Shown here in pieces: positions 17,262 to 24,321 of a stretch of DNA of 28,990 nt. The first letter of the stretch is position 1, and each line of letters starts with the position of its first letter. The translations under genes and the position numbers were made by a program. The notes below the pieces were generated by a model. It did not search any database. It was not told where the DNA came from and saw only the letters and a program-made list of their open reading frames with translations. This DNA comes from DATCLS01 sp036563805 (lineage in GTDB: Bacteria > Actinomycetota > Acidimicrobiia > Acidimicrobiales > VFJN01), in the NCBI GenBank assembly GCA_036563805.1, contig DATCLS010000086.1:1-28990 (forward strand), in the 5' to 3' direction.

Positions 17262-18220
17262 GGCGCCGCCTCCGCCGCCCGCTGGAGGAACAGGTCGTCG
17301 AGCGACCGGTGCCGGGTCGACAGCGAGTAGAGCCGCAGGCCGAGGTCGGCGACGGCGTCCCGCACCACGTCGAACGTGTCCTCGCCGCACCGGCCCGTGT
17401 CGACGTCGAGGGACTGGGCGTCGAGCGCGATGGCGTCGACACCCCGCTCGGCCAGCGCCGCCACCAGCGACGCGACCGCCCCGGGCGCGCCGCCGACCTC
17501 GACGCGCATCACGCCGGTCCGTTGCGTGAGCTGGTCGATGGGCCCGGCCAGCACCAGATGGCCCCGGTCGATCATCACGACGTACTCGCACACCCGCTGG
17601 ACGTCGTCGAGCAGATGGGTGGCGACGATGGCCGAGATGCCGAAGCCGGCCAGGCGCCCGACCAGCTCGAGCATCTCCTCCCGGCCGACCGGGTCGAGCC
17701 CGGCGGTGGGCTCGTCGAGTAGGACCAGCTCGGGGTCGGCCACCAGCGCCTGGGCGAGCTTGGTCCGCTGGCGCATGCCGGTCGAGAACCCGCCGATGGG
17801 GCGGAACCGGGCCTCGTCGAGCCCGACCAGGTCGAGCATGTCGGACGCCCGCTGGCGGGCGGCCCGGGGCGGTAGGCCGGCGATCTCGCCGAACGTGGCC
17901 ACCACGTCGGCCGCGGTCTGGTCGGGCGGCAGGCAGTCGTGCTCGGGCATGTAGCCGAGCCGGCCGCGGACGCCGACGGGGTCGTGGGCGACGGACCGGC
18001 CGGCCACCTCCAGCCAGCCAGCGCTCGGGGGCATCAGCCCGAGCATCAGGCGGAAGAGCGTGGTCTTGCCGGCGCCGTTGGCCCCCACCAGCCCGACCGA
18101 GCCCCGGGGCACCTCGACCGTGAGGGCGTTCAGCGCCGTCGTGCCGCCCGGGTATGTCATCGTCAGTCCGCCGGCGCGCAGCACCGGGGGAGGGGACGCC
18201 GCAGGGACCGGAGGGTGCAT
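17258..18220 (-). CDS. ABC exporter ATPase (first pair)
   Basis: This 320-residue cytoplasmic ATPase is the first gene of the exporter operon. Walker A is GANGAGKT at 46-53, signature FSTGMRQR at 145-152, Walker B LVLLDEP at 165-171 and switch His202. Glu93 stands where the Q-loop Gln is usual (YMPEHD), a variation common in this exporter class. I chose ATG 18220; it has a weak ribosome site, and GTG codons further upstream are possible. A 109-bp gap separates it from gnd upstream on the same strand, so read-through from gnd is possible. Confidence 0.86.
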   Translation of the reverse strand: MHPPVPAASPPPVLRAGGLTMTYPGGTTALNALTVEVPRGSVGLVGANGAGKTTLFRLMLGLMPPSAGWLEVAGRSVAHDPVGVRGRLGYMPEHDCLPPDQTAADVVATFGEIAGLPPRAARQRASDMLDLVGLDEARFRPIGGFSTGMRQRTKLAQALVADPELVLLDEPTAGLDPVGREEMLELVGRLAGFGISAIVATHLLDDVQRVCEYVVMIDRGHLVLAGPIDQLTQRTGVMRVEVGGAPGAVASLVAALAERGVDAIALDAQSLDVDTGRCGEDTFDVVRDAVADLGLRLYSLSTRHRSLDDLFLQRAAEAAP

Positions 18221-18329
18221 CGCCGGCGAGTCTGGCACCCTGCCGGGGGCGACCGGGGTCACGGCGCTGTCACGACGAGCCCGCCGCAGGGTCGCTGCGG
18301 GGGCACTGCCGCCCGGCTCGCCGCGGCCG

Positions 18330-19781
18330 TCAGGTCTCGACCTCGGCCCGGTCCTCGGACCAGCGGGTGTGGAAGCTGCCCGGCCGGTCGACCCGTCGGT
18401 AGGTGTGGGCGCCGAACAGGTCGCGCAGGCCCTGGAGCAGCGCGGCAGGGGAGCGCTCGCGCCGGATGCCGTCGTAGTAGGCGAGGGCGGTCGAGAACCC
18501 GGGGGTGGGGATGCCCAGGCGGGCCGCGGTGGCCACCACCCGCCGCCAGGCGTCCTGGGCCTCGGCCACGGCGTCGGCGAAATAGGCGTCGGCCAGCAGC
18601 GTCGGGAGGTCGGGGCGGACGGCAAAGGCGGCCCGGATCCGGTCGAGGAACCGGGCCCGGATGATGCAGCCACCCCGCCAGATGGTGGCCAGGGCGCCGA
18701 GGTCGATCGTCCAGCCGTACTCGGCGGCGCCCGCGGCGATCTGGTCGAACCCCTGCGCGTAGGCCACGACCTTCGAGGCGTACAGGGCGCGGCGGACGTC
18801 GTCGACGAAACCGTCCGCGTCGACTGGGGGGCCGGCGCCCGGGGCCCCGCCACTCGGCGTCCGGCCCGGCAGCCCCCGGGCCGCCTCCCGCAACCCGACG
18901 GCGCCGGACAGCGACCGGGCGAACACGGCCTCGGCGATGCCGGTGACCGGGACGCCGAGCTCGAGCGCAGTCTGGACCGTCCACCGCCCGGTGCCCTTCT
19001 GCTCGGCTCTGTCGAGCACGACATCGACGAACGGCCGGCCGGTGGCCGCGTCGACGTGGCCGAGGACCTCGGCCGTGATCTCGATCAGGTACGACTCGAG
19101 GTCGCCGGCGTTCCAGCCGGCGAAGACCGCGGCCAGCTCGGCGGGGGAGAGGCCGAGCCCGTGCCGCAGCAGGTCGTAGGCCTCGGCGATGAGCTGCATG
19201 TCCGCGTACTCGATGCCGTTGTGCACCATCTTCACGAAGTGGCCGGCGCCGTCGGCGCCGACGTGGGTGCAGCACGGCACGCCGTCGACCTGGGCGGCGA
19301 TGCGCTCGAGCATGGGGCCCAGCACGGCGTACGCCTGGTCCGAGCCGCCGGGCATGAGGCTGGGGCCGTTGAGCGCCCCCTCCTCGCCACCCGAGACTCC
19401 CGTCCCCACGAATTGTAAACCATGCTTACTTAATGCCGTGTCCCGACGTCGGGTGTCGAGGAAGTGGGCGTTGCCGCCGTCCACGACGATGTCGCCGGGG
19501 TCCAGCAACGGGACCAGCTCGTCGATCACGGCGTCGGTCGGCGCGCCAGCCTTGACCATGACGAGGATCCGCCGGGGCCGCTCGAGCGCCGCCACGAAGT
19601 CGGCCATGGTCGCCGCCGGCACGAACGCGCCGTCGCCGCCGTGGTCGGCCACCAGCTGCCGCGTGCGGGCCTCGGTGCGGTTGTGGACCGCGACGGCGTA
19701 GCCGTGGCGGGCGAGGTTGCGTGCCAGGTTGCGGCCCATGACCGCCAGCCCGGTGACGCCGATGTCGGCCCGGTCCGTCAT
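18330..19781 (-). CDS. gnd: 6-phosphogluconate dehydrogenase, decarboxylating
   Basis: This 483-residue cytoplasmic enzyme converts 6-phosphogluconate to ribulose 5-phosphate and CO2, reducing NADP(H) in the pentose phosphate pathway. The Rossmann loop is GLAVMG at 11-16. The substrate loop is GTGVSGGEEGA at about 126-136, and the catalytic region is HFVKMVHNGIEYADMQ with Lys184 and Glu191. The C-terminal helical domain is full length and contains a short Gly/Pro-rich insertion. I chose ATG 19781; a longer frame would cross the divergent promoter. There is no ribosome site, and a -10-like TACCGT ends 7 nt before the ATG, which suggests a leaderless mRNA. Codons 114-132 use AT-rich rare codons, unlike the rest. 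Confidence 0.94.
   Translation of the reverse strand: MTDRADIGVTGLAVMGRNLARNLARHGYAVAVHNRTEARTRQLVADHGGDGAFVPAATMADFVAALERPRRILVMVKAGAPTDAVIDELVPLLDPGDIVVDGGNAHFLDTRRRDTALSKHGLQFVGTGVSGGEEGALNGPSLMPGGSDQAYAVLGPMLERIAAQVDGVPCCTHVGADGAGHFVKMVHNGIEYADMQLIAEAYDLLRHGLGLSPAELAAVFAGWNAGDLESYLIEITAEVLGHVDAATGRPFVDVVLDRAEQKGTGRWTVQTALELGVPVTGIAEAVFARSLSGAVGLREAARGLPGRTPSGGAPGAGPPVDADGFVDDVRRALYASKVVAYAQGFDQIAAGAAEYGWTIDLGALATIWRGGCIIRARFLDRIRAAFAVRPDLPTLLADAYFADAVAEAQDAWRRVVATAARLGIPTPGFSTALAYYDGIRRERSPAALLQGLRDLFGAHTYRRVDRPGSFHTRWSEDRAEVET
19411..19434 (-). other. AT-rich rare-codon island inside gnd
   Basis: Codons 116-124 of gnd read GCA TTA AGT AAG CAT GGT, then TTA CAA TTC, in a gene otherwise made of G/C-ending codons. 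The protein remains a normal 6PGDH sequence. TACAAT on the minus strand resembles a -10 element. This is the most AT-rich stretch I see inside any gene of the window. Confidence 0.8.
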
Positions 19782-19787
19782 GAGGGG

Positions 19788-19799
19788 CACGGTACCGTG
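19788..19799. promoter_or_regulatory. 12-bp palindrome placing a -10 element on both strands
   Basis: CACGGTACCGTG is a perfect palindrome in the 26-bp gap between the divergent gnd and 19808 starts. It contains TACCGT (a TAnnnT -10 form) on each strand. These end 7 nt before gnd ATG and 9 nt before the other ATG. It could be a shared leaderless promoter core, an operator, or both. Confidence 0.45.
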
Positions 19800-19807
19800 G
19801 CGCCCGG

Positions 19808-20179
19808 ATGGCCGACGCACGCCAAAAACGTGAATTCACGAAATTGGGGCCGGGGCAGCGGTGCCGGTGGTGCGGGCGCCCGTTGGCCGTCCGGCCCGGA
19901 GGGCCGGGGCGTCGGCGCCGGTTCTGCAACGACAGCTGCCGCCAGCTCGACTACCAGGCCCGCCGGCGGTCGGCCGAGGTCGGGCTCGGCGACGATCAGG
20001 TCATCGTGTCGCGGCGCGAGCTCGATGACCTGCACGATCGGCTGTACGCGCTGGAGGCCGCCGTCGAGGACGTCGAGCGCGACCTGGCCGACGCCCGGAC
20101 GATCGCCGACCACCGGGACGCGCTGGACCACCTGCTGGAGGCGGCCCGCCCGCTGACCGGCCGTCCGCCGTTCACGTAG
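19808..20179 (+). CDS. Small cysteine-cluster (putative zinc-binding) protein
   Basis: I do not recognise a named family. The 123-residue product has CRWCG at about 19-23 and FCNDSCRQLDYQ at about 39-50. This C-x2-C ... C-x4-C set could bind one zinc ion, with basic residues between the pairs. A predicted coiled-coil helix (LDDLHDRLYALEAAVEDVERDLADAR) follows. Basic zinc knuckle plus helix suggests a nucleic-acid-binding or oligomeric protein, but that is inference. The ATG at 19808 has no ribosome site and is probably leaderless. The first codons (CAA AAA CGT GAA) are AT-rich, as expected for an unstructured start. It is divergent from gnd by 26 bp. Confidence 0.72.
   Translation: MADARQKREFTKLGPGQRCRWCGRPLAVRPGGPGRRRRFCNDSCRQLDYQARRRSAEVGLGDDQVIVSRRELDDLHDRLYALEAAVEDVERDLADARTIADHRDALDHLLEAARPLTGRPPFT
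19829..19840. repeat. 12-bp palindrome at codons 8-11
   Basis: CGTGAATTCACG is a perfect palindrome inside the start of the cysteine-cluster gene. Its centre is 41 bp from that of the promoter palindrome at 19788. It may be an operator or a coincidence of coding. Confidence 0.4.
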
Positions 20180-20247
20180 AGCCGGAGGCCCGCCGGGAGG
20201 GCCCGACCGGCACCCCCCCCGGGACCGGGCCCGCCGGAACCGTTTAC

Positions 20248-20267
20248 TTGACAGAACGTGGATTCTG
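20248..20267 (+). promoter_or_regulatory. TTGACA with overlapping inverted repeat
   Basis: TTGACA at 20248-20253 overlaps CAGAA-N6-TTCTG (20252-20267) in the 212-bp gap before the nuclease-like gene. No good -10 lies 16-19 nt downstream of it. A separate TACAGT at 20344-20349 lies nearer the gene. The inner GAAC-N4-ATTC is one base off the actinobacterial SOS-box core GAAC-N4-GTTC, which is weak evidence. Nothing else is visible in this gap. Confidence 0.25.
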
Positions 20268-20391
20268 GGCGTTTCGTGCTGGTGCTGTGACGACGGGGGT
20301 CGACCTGAGCTCCACGTGCACGTCATCGGTCACGGCCGATGCGTACAGTGTGAACGCAATCGTGACGGACGGGTGAGAGGACGGCGGGCAC

Positions 20392-21819
20392 GTGGCGGAG
20401 AGCTTTCAGATCGCGCGGCTGATCCCGGTCAGCGGCATCAGCAACAACGTCGAGGCGGAGATGCGGGCGACCTCCGCGCTGTTGTCGGTGTTGACGATCG
20501 TGCGCGACTTCTCGGTCGCAGTGCTGTCTCCGTTCGGGGCGTCGACGGCGAAGAAGGCGACGGTCGAAGCGTTCATCGAGACGAGCTTCAAGCTCGACGA
20601 CGGCACGGTCGTGCGGCCTGACGGCCTCATCCAGGTGACCTACGGGTCCTCCGTGTGGAAGGCGCTCGTCGAGGTCAAGACGGGCAGCAACCTGCTCCAA
20701 GCCGAGCAGATCACGAACTACCTCAACGTGGCCCGCCGGCAAGGGATCGACGCCGTGCTCACGATCTCGAACGAGATCGGCATCGGGGCGCAGCACCCGT
20801 GTGACGGGGTCCGGGTGCGGGCCAACTCCAAGGTGCTTCTCGGCCACCTGTCGTGGACCGAGCTGCTCGCCCACGCCGTGAAAGCGAAGGTCCACCGTGG
20901 GGTGAGCGACCCCGAGCAGGCGTGGATCTTGGGCGAGTTGATCCGCTACCTCGAACACCCCGCCTCGGGGGCGATGGAACTGCACGACATGGGCCCGAAC
21001 TGGGCCGCGGCCCGGGATGCGGTCCGCGCCGGCACGCTGCGCCGAAACTCGGCCGAGTGTCGGGAGATCGCTCAGCGGTGGGACCAGCTGATCCGCTTCG
21101 CGGCGCTCGGCCTCGGGTCGAGCACCGGGGCCGATGTCCAGCCCGTGGTGGCCCGTGCCCACTCAGACCCGATCGTCCGGCTCAACCACCTCGCCGACCG
21201 TCTCACCACCGACGGCCAGCTCGACGGCTGCATCCGCGTGCCGGGGGCCGTCGGAGACCTCGCCGTGACGGCCGACCTGCGGGCACGCCAGATCAGCATG
21301 AGCACCGACATCTCGGCTCCGACCGACCGCGGCAGCCGCGCCCGGGTGACGTGGCTGCTCCGCCAGCTGGGGCCCGACACCCCCGCGGACGTGACGATCG
21401 AGTCGTGGCCCCGCAAGGCCCGCCAGCCGCTCGTTGCGGGCCTCGCCGCGGCGCAGGAGGACCGGGACGTGCTCCTCGACAGCGAACGTCGCGAGATCAT
21501 GCGGTTCCGTCTCGTCCGGCGGACCGAGATGGGCCAGAACCGCAAGGACGGCGGGCGCTCCCCCGGCTTCATCGAGAGCACGGTCGACGCCATCACCAGC
21601 TTCTACAGCGACGTCGTCCAGCAGGTGGCGCCGTGGACGGCCCGACCGCCGCAGGCCCGTCGAACAGCCAGGCCGGCGGAGCGGGCGGCGGACGAACCGA
21701 TCGCCGACGCCGAGGACCTCCACGACGCCATCGGCGCCGCCCGATCCACCGCTCGGGTCGGCACGAGCGACGACCCGCCGCCCCCGCCGCCCCTGTCGAT
21801 CGACGCTGCCCAAGACTGA
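20392..21819 (+). CDS. Uncharacterised protein with PD-(D/E)XK nuclease-like core
   Basis: This 475-residue protein has no assigned role. Its N-terminal part fits a PD-(D/E)XK fold: a helix with acidic residues (EAEMRATSALL, 21-31), then RPDGLI with Asp77, LVEVKTG with Glu94 and Lys96, and AEQITNYL with Gln106 on the next helix. The middle has WILGELIRYLEHP and a conserved-looking DMGPNW. Near 380-415 there is GFIESTVDAITSFYSDVVQQVAPW, followed by a disordered Pro/Ala/Asp-rich tail. From memory, full-length relatives occur in other actinobacteria with vague 'stress response' names; I cannot check this. The GTG at 20392 follows GAGAGGA at 11 nt. Compared with neighbours, the 5' half prefers GCG over GCC for alanine and tolerates TTG, TCT and GAA. 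No partner methylase, helicase or antitoxin is adjacent. Confidence 0.7.
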   Translation: MAESFQIARLIPVSGISNNVEAEMRATSALLSVLTIVRDFSVAVLSPFGASTAKKATVEAFIETSFKLDDGTVVRPDGLIQVTYGSSVWKALVEVKTGSNLLQAEQITNYLNVARRQGIDAVLTISNEIGIGAQHPCDGVRVRANSKVLLGHLSWTELLAHAVKAKVHRGVSDPEQAWILGELIRYLEHPASGAMELHDMGPNWAAARDAVRAGTLRRNSAECREIAQRWDQLIRFAALGLGSSTGADVQPVVARAHSDPIVRLNHLADRLTTDGQLDGCIRVPGAVGDLAVTADLRARQISMSTDISAPTDRGSRARVTWLLRQLGPDTPADVTIESWPRKARQPLVAGLAAAQEDRDVLLDSERREIMRFRLVRRTEMGQNRKDGGRSPGFIESTVDAITSFYSDVVQQVAPWTARPPQARRTARPAERAADEPIADAEDLHDAIGAARSTARVGTSDDPPPPPPLSIDAAQD

Positions 21820-21887
21820 ATGCCGCGACGTCGACCGCCAACGGCGGTTCCCCGGTGGGCCTGACCGGAGGGTCAAGGACAAGTAGC

Positions 21888-23441
21888 GTGGGCGGCGTGA
21901 TCGTGACCACGACGGCGGGCAAGGTGCAGGGTCTCGAGAAGAGCGGCGTGCTCCAGTTCCGGGGCGTGCCCTACGCCCGGGCCGAGCGGTTCAAGCCGGC
22001 CCGGCCGCCGGAGCCCTGGTCCGACGTCCGCGACGCCACTCGGTTCGGCCCGGCGGCGCCGCAGGTGCCCGGCCCGCTCGAGACGATGGTCGGCGGCCGC
22101 GACCAGCCGTCGGACGAGGACTGCCTCGTGCTCAACGTGTACACCCCGGCCGCCGACGACGCCGCCCGACCGGTCATGGTGTGGATCCACGGCGGCGGGT
22201 TCGTGTCGGGCTCGGGCCACATCCCCTGGTACGACGGGTCGAACCTGGCCCGCACCGGCGACGTCGTCGTCGTGACCATCAACTACCGGCTGGGGGCGCT
22301 CGGGTTCCTCGAGCTCGGCCACCTCGTCGACGAGCTGGGCGGGTCGGGGGCCAACGGCCTCGGCGACCAGGTGGCCGCGCTGCGGTGGGTGCGCGACAAC
22401 ATCGCCGCCTTCGGTGGCGACCCGGGCAACGTGACGATCTTCGGCGAGTCGGCCGGCGGCATGAGCGTCGGCACGCTGCTCGGCACGCCGGCCGCCGCCG
22501 GCGCCGGGCTGTTCCACCGGGCGATCGCCCAGAGCGGCGCCGCCTCCAACACCCACACCCGCGAGGCGGCCGAGTGGATCGCCGAGCGGTTCCTGGCCGA
22601 GGTGGGCCTCTCCCCCGCCACGGCCGACCGGGTGCGCGAGCTGCCGGTCGAGGAGATCCTGCGCGCCCAGGGCGTCGTGGAGGGCCAGGTCATGCGCGGC
22701 CAGGGCCCGCCGGTCACGGCCGGGGGCGCGGGGCTCGCCTTCCAGCCCACCGTCGGCAGCGACGGCCCTGACGGCGCGCTGCTCCCCCGCCCCCCGCTCG
22801 AGGCCATCGCCGCCGGCTCCGCCGCCGGCATCCCGCTCGTGACCGGCACGACGGCCGACGAGTGGAACCTCTTCCACATCCGGGCCCGGCAGTCGGGGCC
22901 GATGGACGAGGGCCGGGTGCGGCGCCGGCTGGCCACGCTCGTCGGCGAGGACCGTGTCGACGACGTGGTCGACGCCTACCGGCGGGCCCGGCCGGCGGCC
23001 GACCTCGACAGCCTGGTGTGCGCGCTCATGACCGACCGGGTGTTCCGCATCCCGGCCATCCGCATGGCCGAGGCCCAGCTCCCCCACGCCCCCCGGGTAT
23101 CGATGTACCGGTTCGACCTGCCGTCGACCGCGTTCGGCGGCGTCCTGGCCGCCTGCCACGCCATCGAGATCCCGTTCGTGTTCGACAACCTCGACCGGGC
23201 CGGCGTCGAGCTGTTCCTGGGTGGCATCGACGACGGCGCCCGGCTGCTGGCCGCCCGGTGCTCCCGGGCCTGGCAGGCGACGGCGCGCACCGGCTCGCCC
23301 GAGCACGACGACCTGCCCTGGCCGGCTTACGACCGCGACCGCCGGGCCACCTGCGTGCTCGACCGCAGCCCGGGCGTCGTCGACGACCCGGACGGCGAGC
23401 TGCGGGCCATGTGGGACGAGATCGTCCCGCCTGTGTCCTGA
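21888..23441 (+). CDS. Type B carboxylesterase (para-nitrobenzyl esterase family)
   Basis: This 517-residue alpha/beta hydrolase cleaves carboxylic esters. The oxyanion loop is HGGGF at 101-105. The nucleophile is Ser188 in FGESAGG, the acid Glu325 in TTADEWNLF and the histidine His424 in ACHAIEIPFVF, giving the complete Ser-Glu-His triad of the family. FRGVPYA near 24-30 and EDCLVLNVYTP near 77-87 are further hallmarks. No signal peptide is present, so it is cytoplasmic. I chose GTG 21888 because AAGGA lies 8 nt upstream; GTG 21897 and 21903 are close alternatives. It heads a plus-strand group with the aldolase-like and SnoaL-like genes. The substrate is unknown. Confidence 0.92.
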   Translation: MGGVIVTTTAGKVQGLEKSGVLQFRGVPYARAERFKPARPPEPWSDVRDATRFGPAAPQVPGPLETMVGGRDQPSDEDCLVLNVYTPAADDAARPVMVWIHGGGFVSGSGHIPWYDGSNLARTGDVVVVTINYRLGALGFLELGHLVDELGGSGANGLGDQVAALRWVRDNIAAFGGDPGNVTIFGESAGGMSVGTLLGTPAAAGAGLFHRAIAQSGAASNTHTREAAEWIAERFLAEVGLSPATADRVRELPVEEILRAQGVVEGQVMRGQGPPVTAGGAGLAFQPTVGSDGPDGALLPRPPLEAIAAGSAAGIPLVTGTTADEWNLFHIRARQSGPMDEGRVRRRLATLVGEDRVDDVVDAYRRARPAADLDSLVCALMTDRVFRIPAIRMAEAQLPHAPRVSMYRFDLPSTAFGGVLAACHAIEIPFVFDNLDRAGVELFLGGIDDGARLLAARCSRAWQATARTGSPEHDDLPWPAYDRDRRATCVLDRSPGVVDDPDGELRAMWDEIVPPVS

Positions 23442-23478
23442 CCGGTCCGTACACTGGGTTCGGGTCGCGCACAGGTCA

Positions 23479-23504
23479 CACGACCGGCCGTGCGGCCAGT
23501 CGTG
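23479..23504. promoter_or_regulatory. Nested inverted repeat before the aldolase-like gene
   Basis: CACGAC (23479-23484) pairs with GTCGTG (23499-23504) and encloses GGCC-GTGC-GGCC. This makes a 6+4-bp hairpin with one C/A mismatch. A 10-bp palindrome GGTCGCGACC (23509-23518) follows. Both lie in the 118-bp gap between the esterase and aldolase-like genes. They could be a regulator site or an attenuating hairpin. TACACT at about 23450 could be a -10. Confidence 0.4.
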
Positions 23505-23559
23505 GTCAGGTCGCGACCAGGTCGTACGCGCCCACGCCGTCGCCCGGGAGGCCCGAGAG

Positions 23560-24321
23560 ATGTCCGACCGCAGACCCCACACGATCCCCACGTTCGGCTC
23601 GGTCGACGACGAGCGCACGTACATGAAGCAGCGGATGGCCGCCGCCTTCCGCCTGTTCGACAAGTTCGGCTTCAACGAGGGCGTCGCCGGCCACCTGACC
23701 GGCCGCGACCCCGAGCACCCCGACCTGTTCTGGGTGAACCCGTTCGGCATGAGCTTCGGCCAGATCCGGGCGTCCGACCTGATCCTGGTCGACCGCTCGG
23801 GCAACGTCGTCGAGGGCGACTGGCCGCTCAACACCGCGGCGTTCGCCATCCACAGCCAGGTGCACGAAGCCCGGCCCGACGTGAAGGCCGCCGCTCACAC
23901 CCACTCGCCCTACGGGCGGGCGTTCTCCACGCTGGGCCGGCCGCTGCTGCCCCTCACCCAGGACGCCTGCGCCTTCTACGAGGACCATGCCATCTTCGAC
24001 GACTTCACCGGCGTCGTGCTCGACGTCGAGGAGGGCAAGCGCATCGCCCACGCCCTCGGCGACAACAAGGCCTGCATCCTGCGCAACCACGGCCTGCTGA
24101 CCGTCGGCCAGTCGGTCGACGAGGCAGCCTGGTGGTACATCACGATGGACCGGTCGTGCCACGTCCAGCTCATGGCCGAGGCGGCCGGTGACCCCATCCC
24201 GATCGACCCCGAGCACGCCCGGCTCACCCACTCGCAGGTGGGCTCGTCGCTGGCCGGGTGGTTCAGCTTCCAGCCCCTGTACGACAAGATCGTCGCCGAG
24301 CAACCCGACCTCCTGGAATGA
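23560..24321 (+). CDS. Class II aldolase/adducin-family protein
   Basis: This 253-residue cytoplasmic protein has the class II aldolase/adducin fold. Metal-binding histidines are visible as His113 and His115 (AHTHSPYG) and His177 (RNHGLLTVG). The N-terminal region FNEGVAGHLTGRDPEHPDLFWVNPFG and LILVDRSGNVVEGDWPLN are typical. The glutamate that acts in fuculose-phosphate aldolase, four residues before the H of the helix, is replaced here (NTAAFAIH, 91-98). A true aldol cleavage is therefore doubtful, and many adducin-like members share this change. The ATG at 23560 follows GGGAGG. Its stop overlaps the next start (ATGA). Confidence 0.88.
   Translation: MSDRRPHTIPTFGSVDDERTYMKQRMAAAFRLFDKFGFNEGVAGHLTGRDPEHPDLFWVNPFGMSFGQIRASDLILVDRSGNVVEGDWPLNTAAFAIHSQVHEARPDVKAAAHTHSPYGRAFSTLGRPLLPLTQDACAFYEDHAIFDDFTGVVLDVEEGKRIAHALGDNKACILRNHGLLTVGQSVDEAAWWYITMDRSCHVQLMAEAAGDPIPIDPEHARLTHSQVGSSLAGWFSFQPLYDKIVAEQPDLLE

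Noticed and set aside
19811..20156. Alternative plus and minus frames over the cysteine-cluster gene
   Set aside because: Only the frame starting at 19808 keeps the paired cysteine motif and a sensible coiled coil; the others are Arg/Pro/Ser-rich shadows.
20180..20247. Possible terminator in the C/G-rich stretch after the cysteine-cluster gene
   Set aside because: The CCGGG/CCCGG runs can pair in several imperfect ways, but I find no long perfect stem and no T-run.
20392..21819. Restriction-modification or toxin-antitoxin island
   Set aside because: The nuclease-like gene has no methylase, specificity, helicase or small antitoxin gene beside it, and its neighbours are metabolic.
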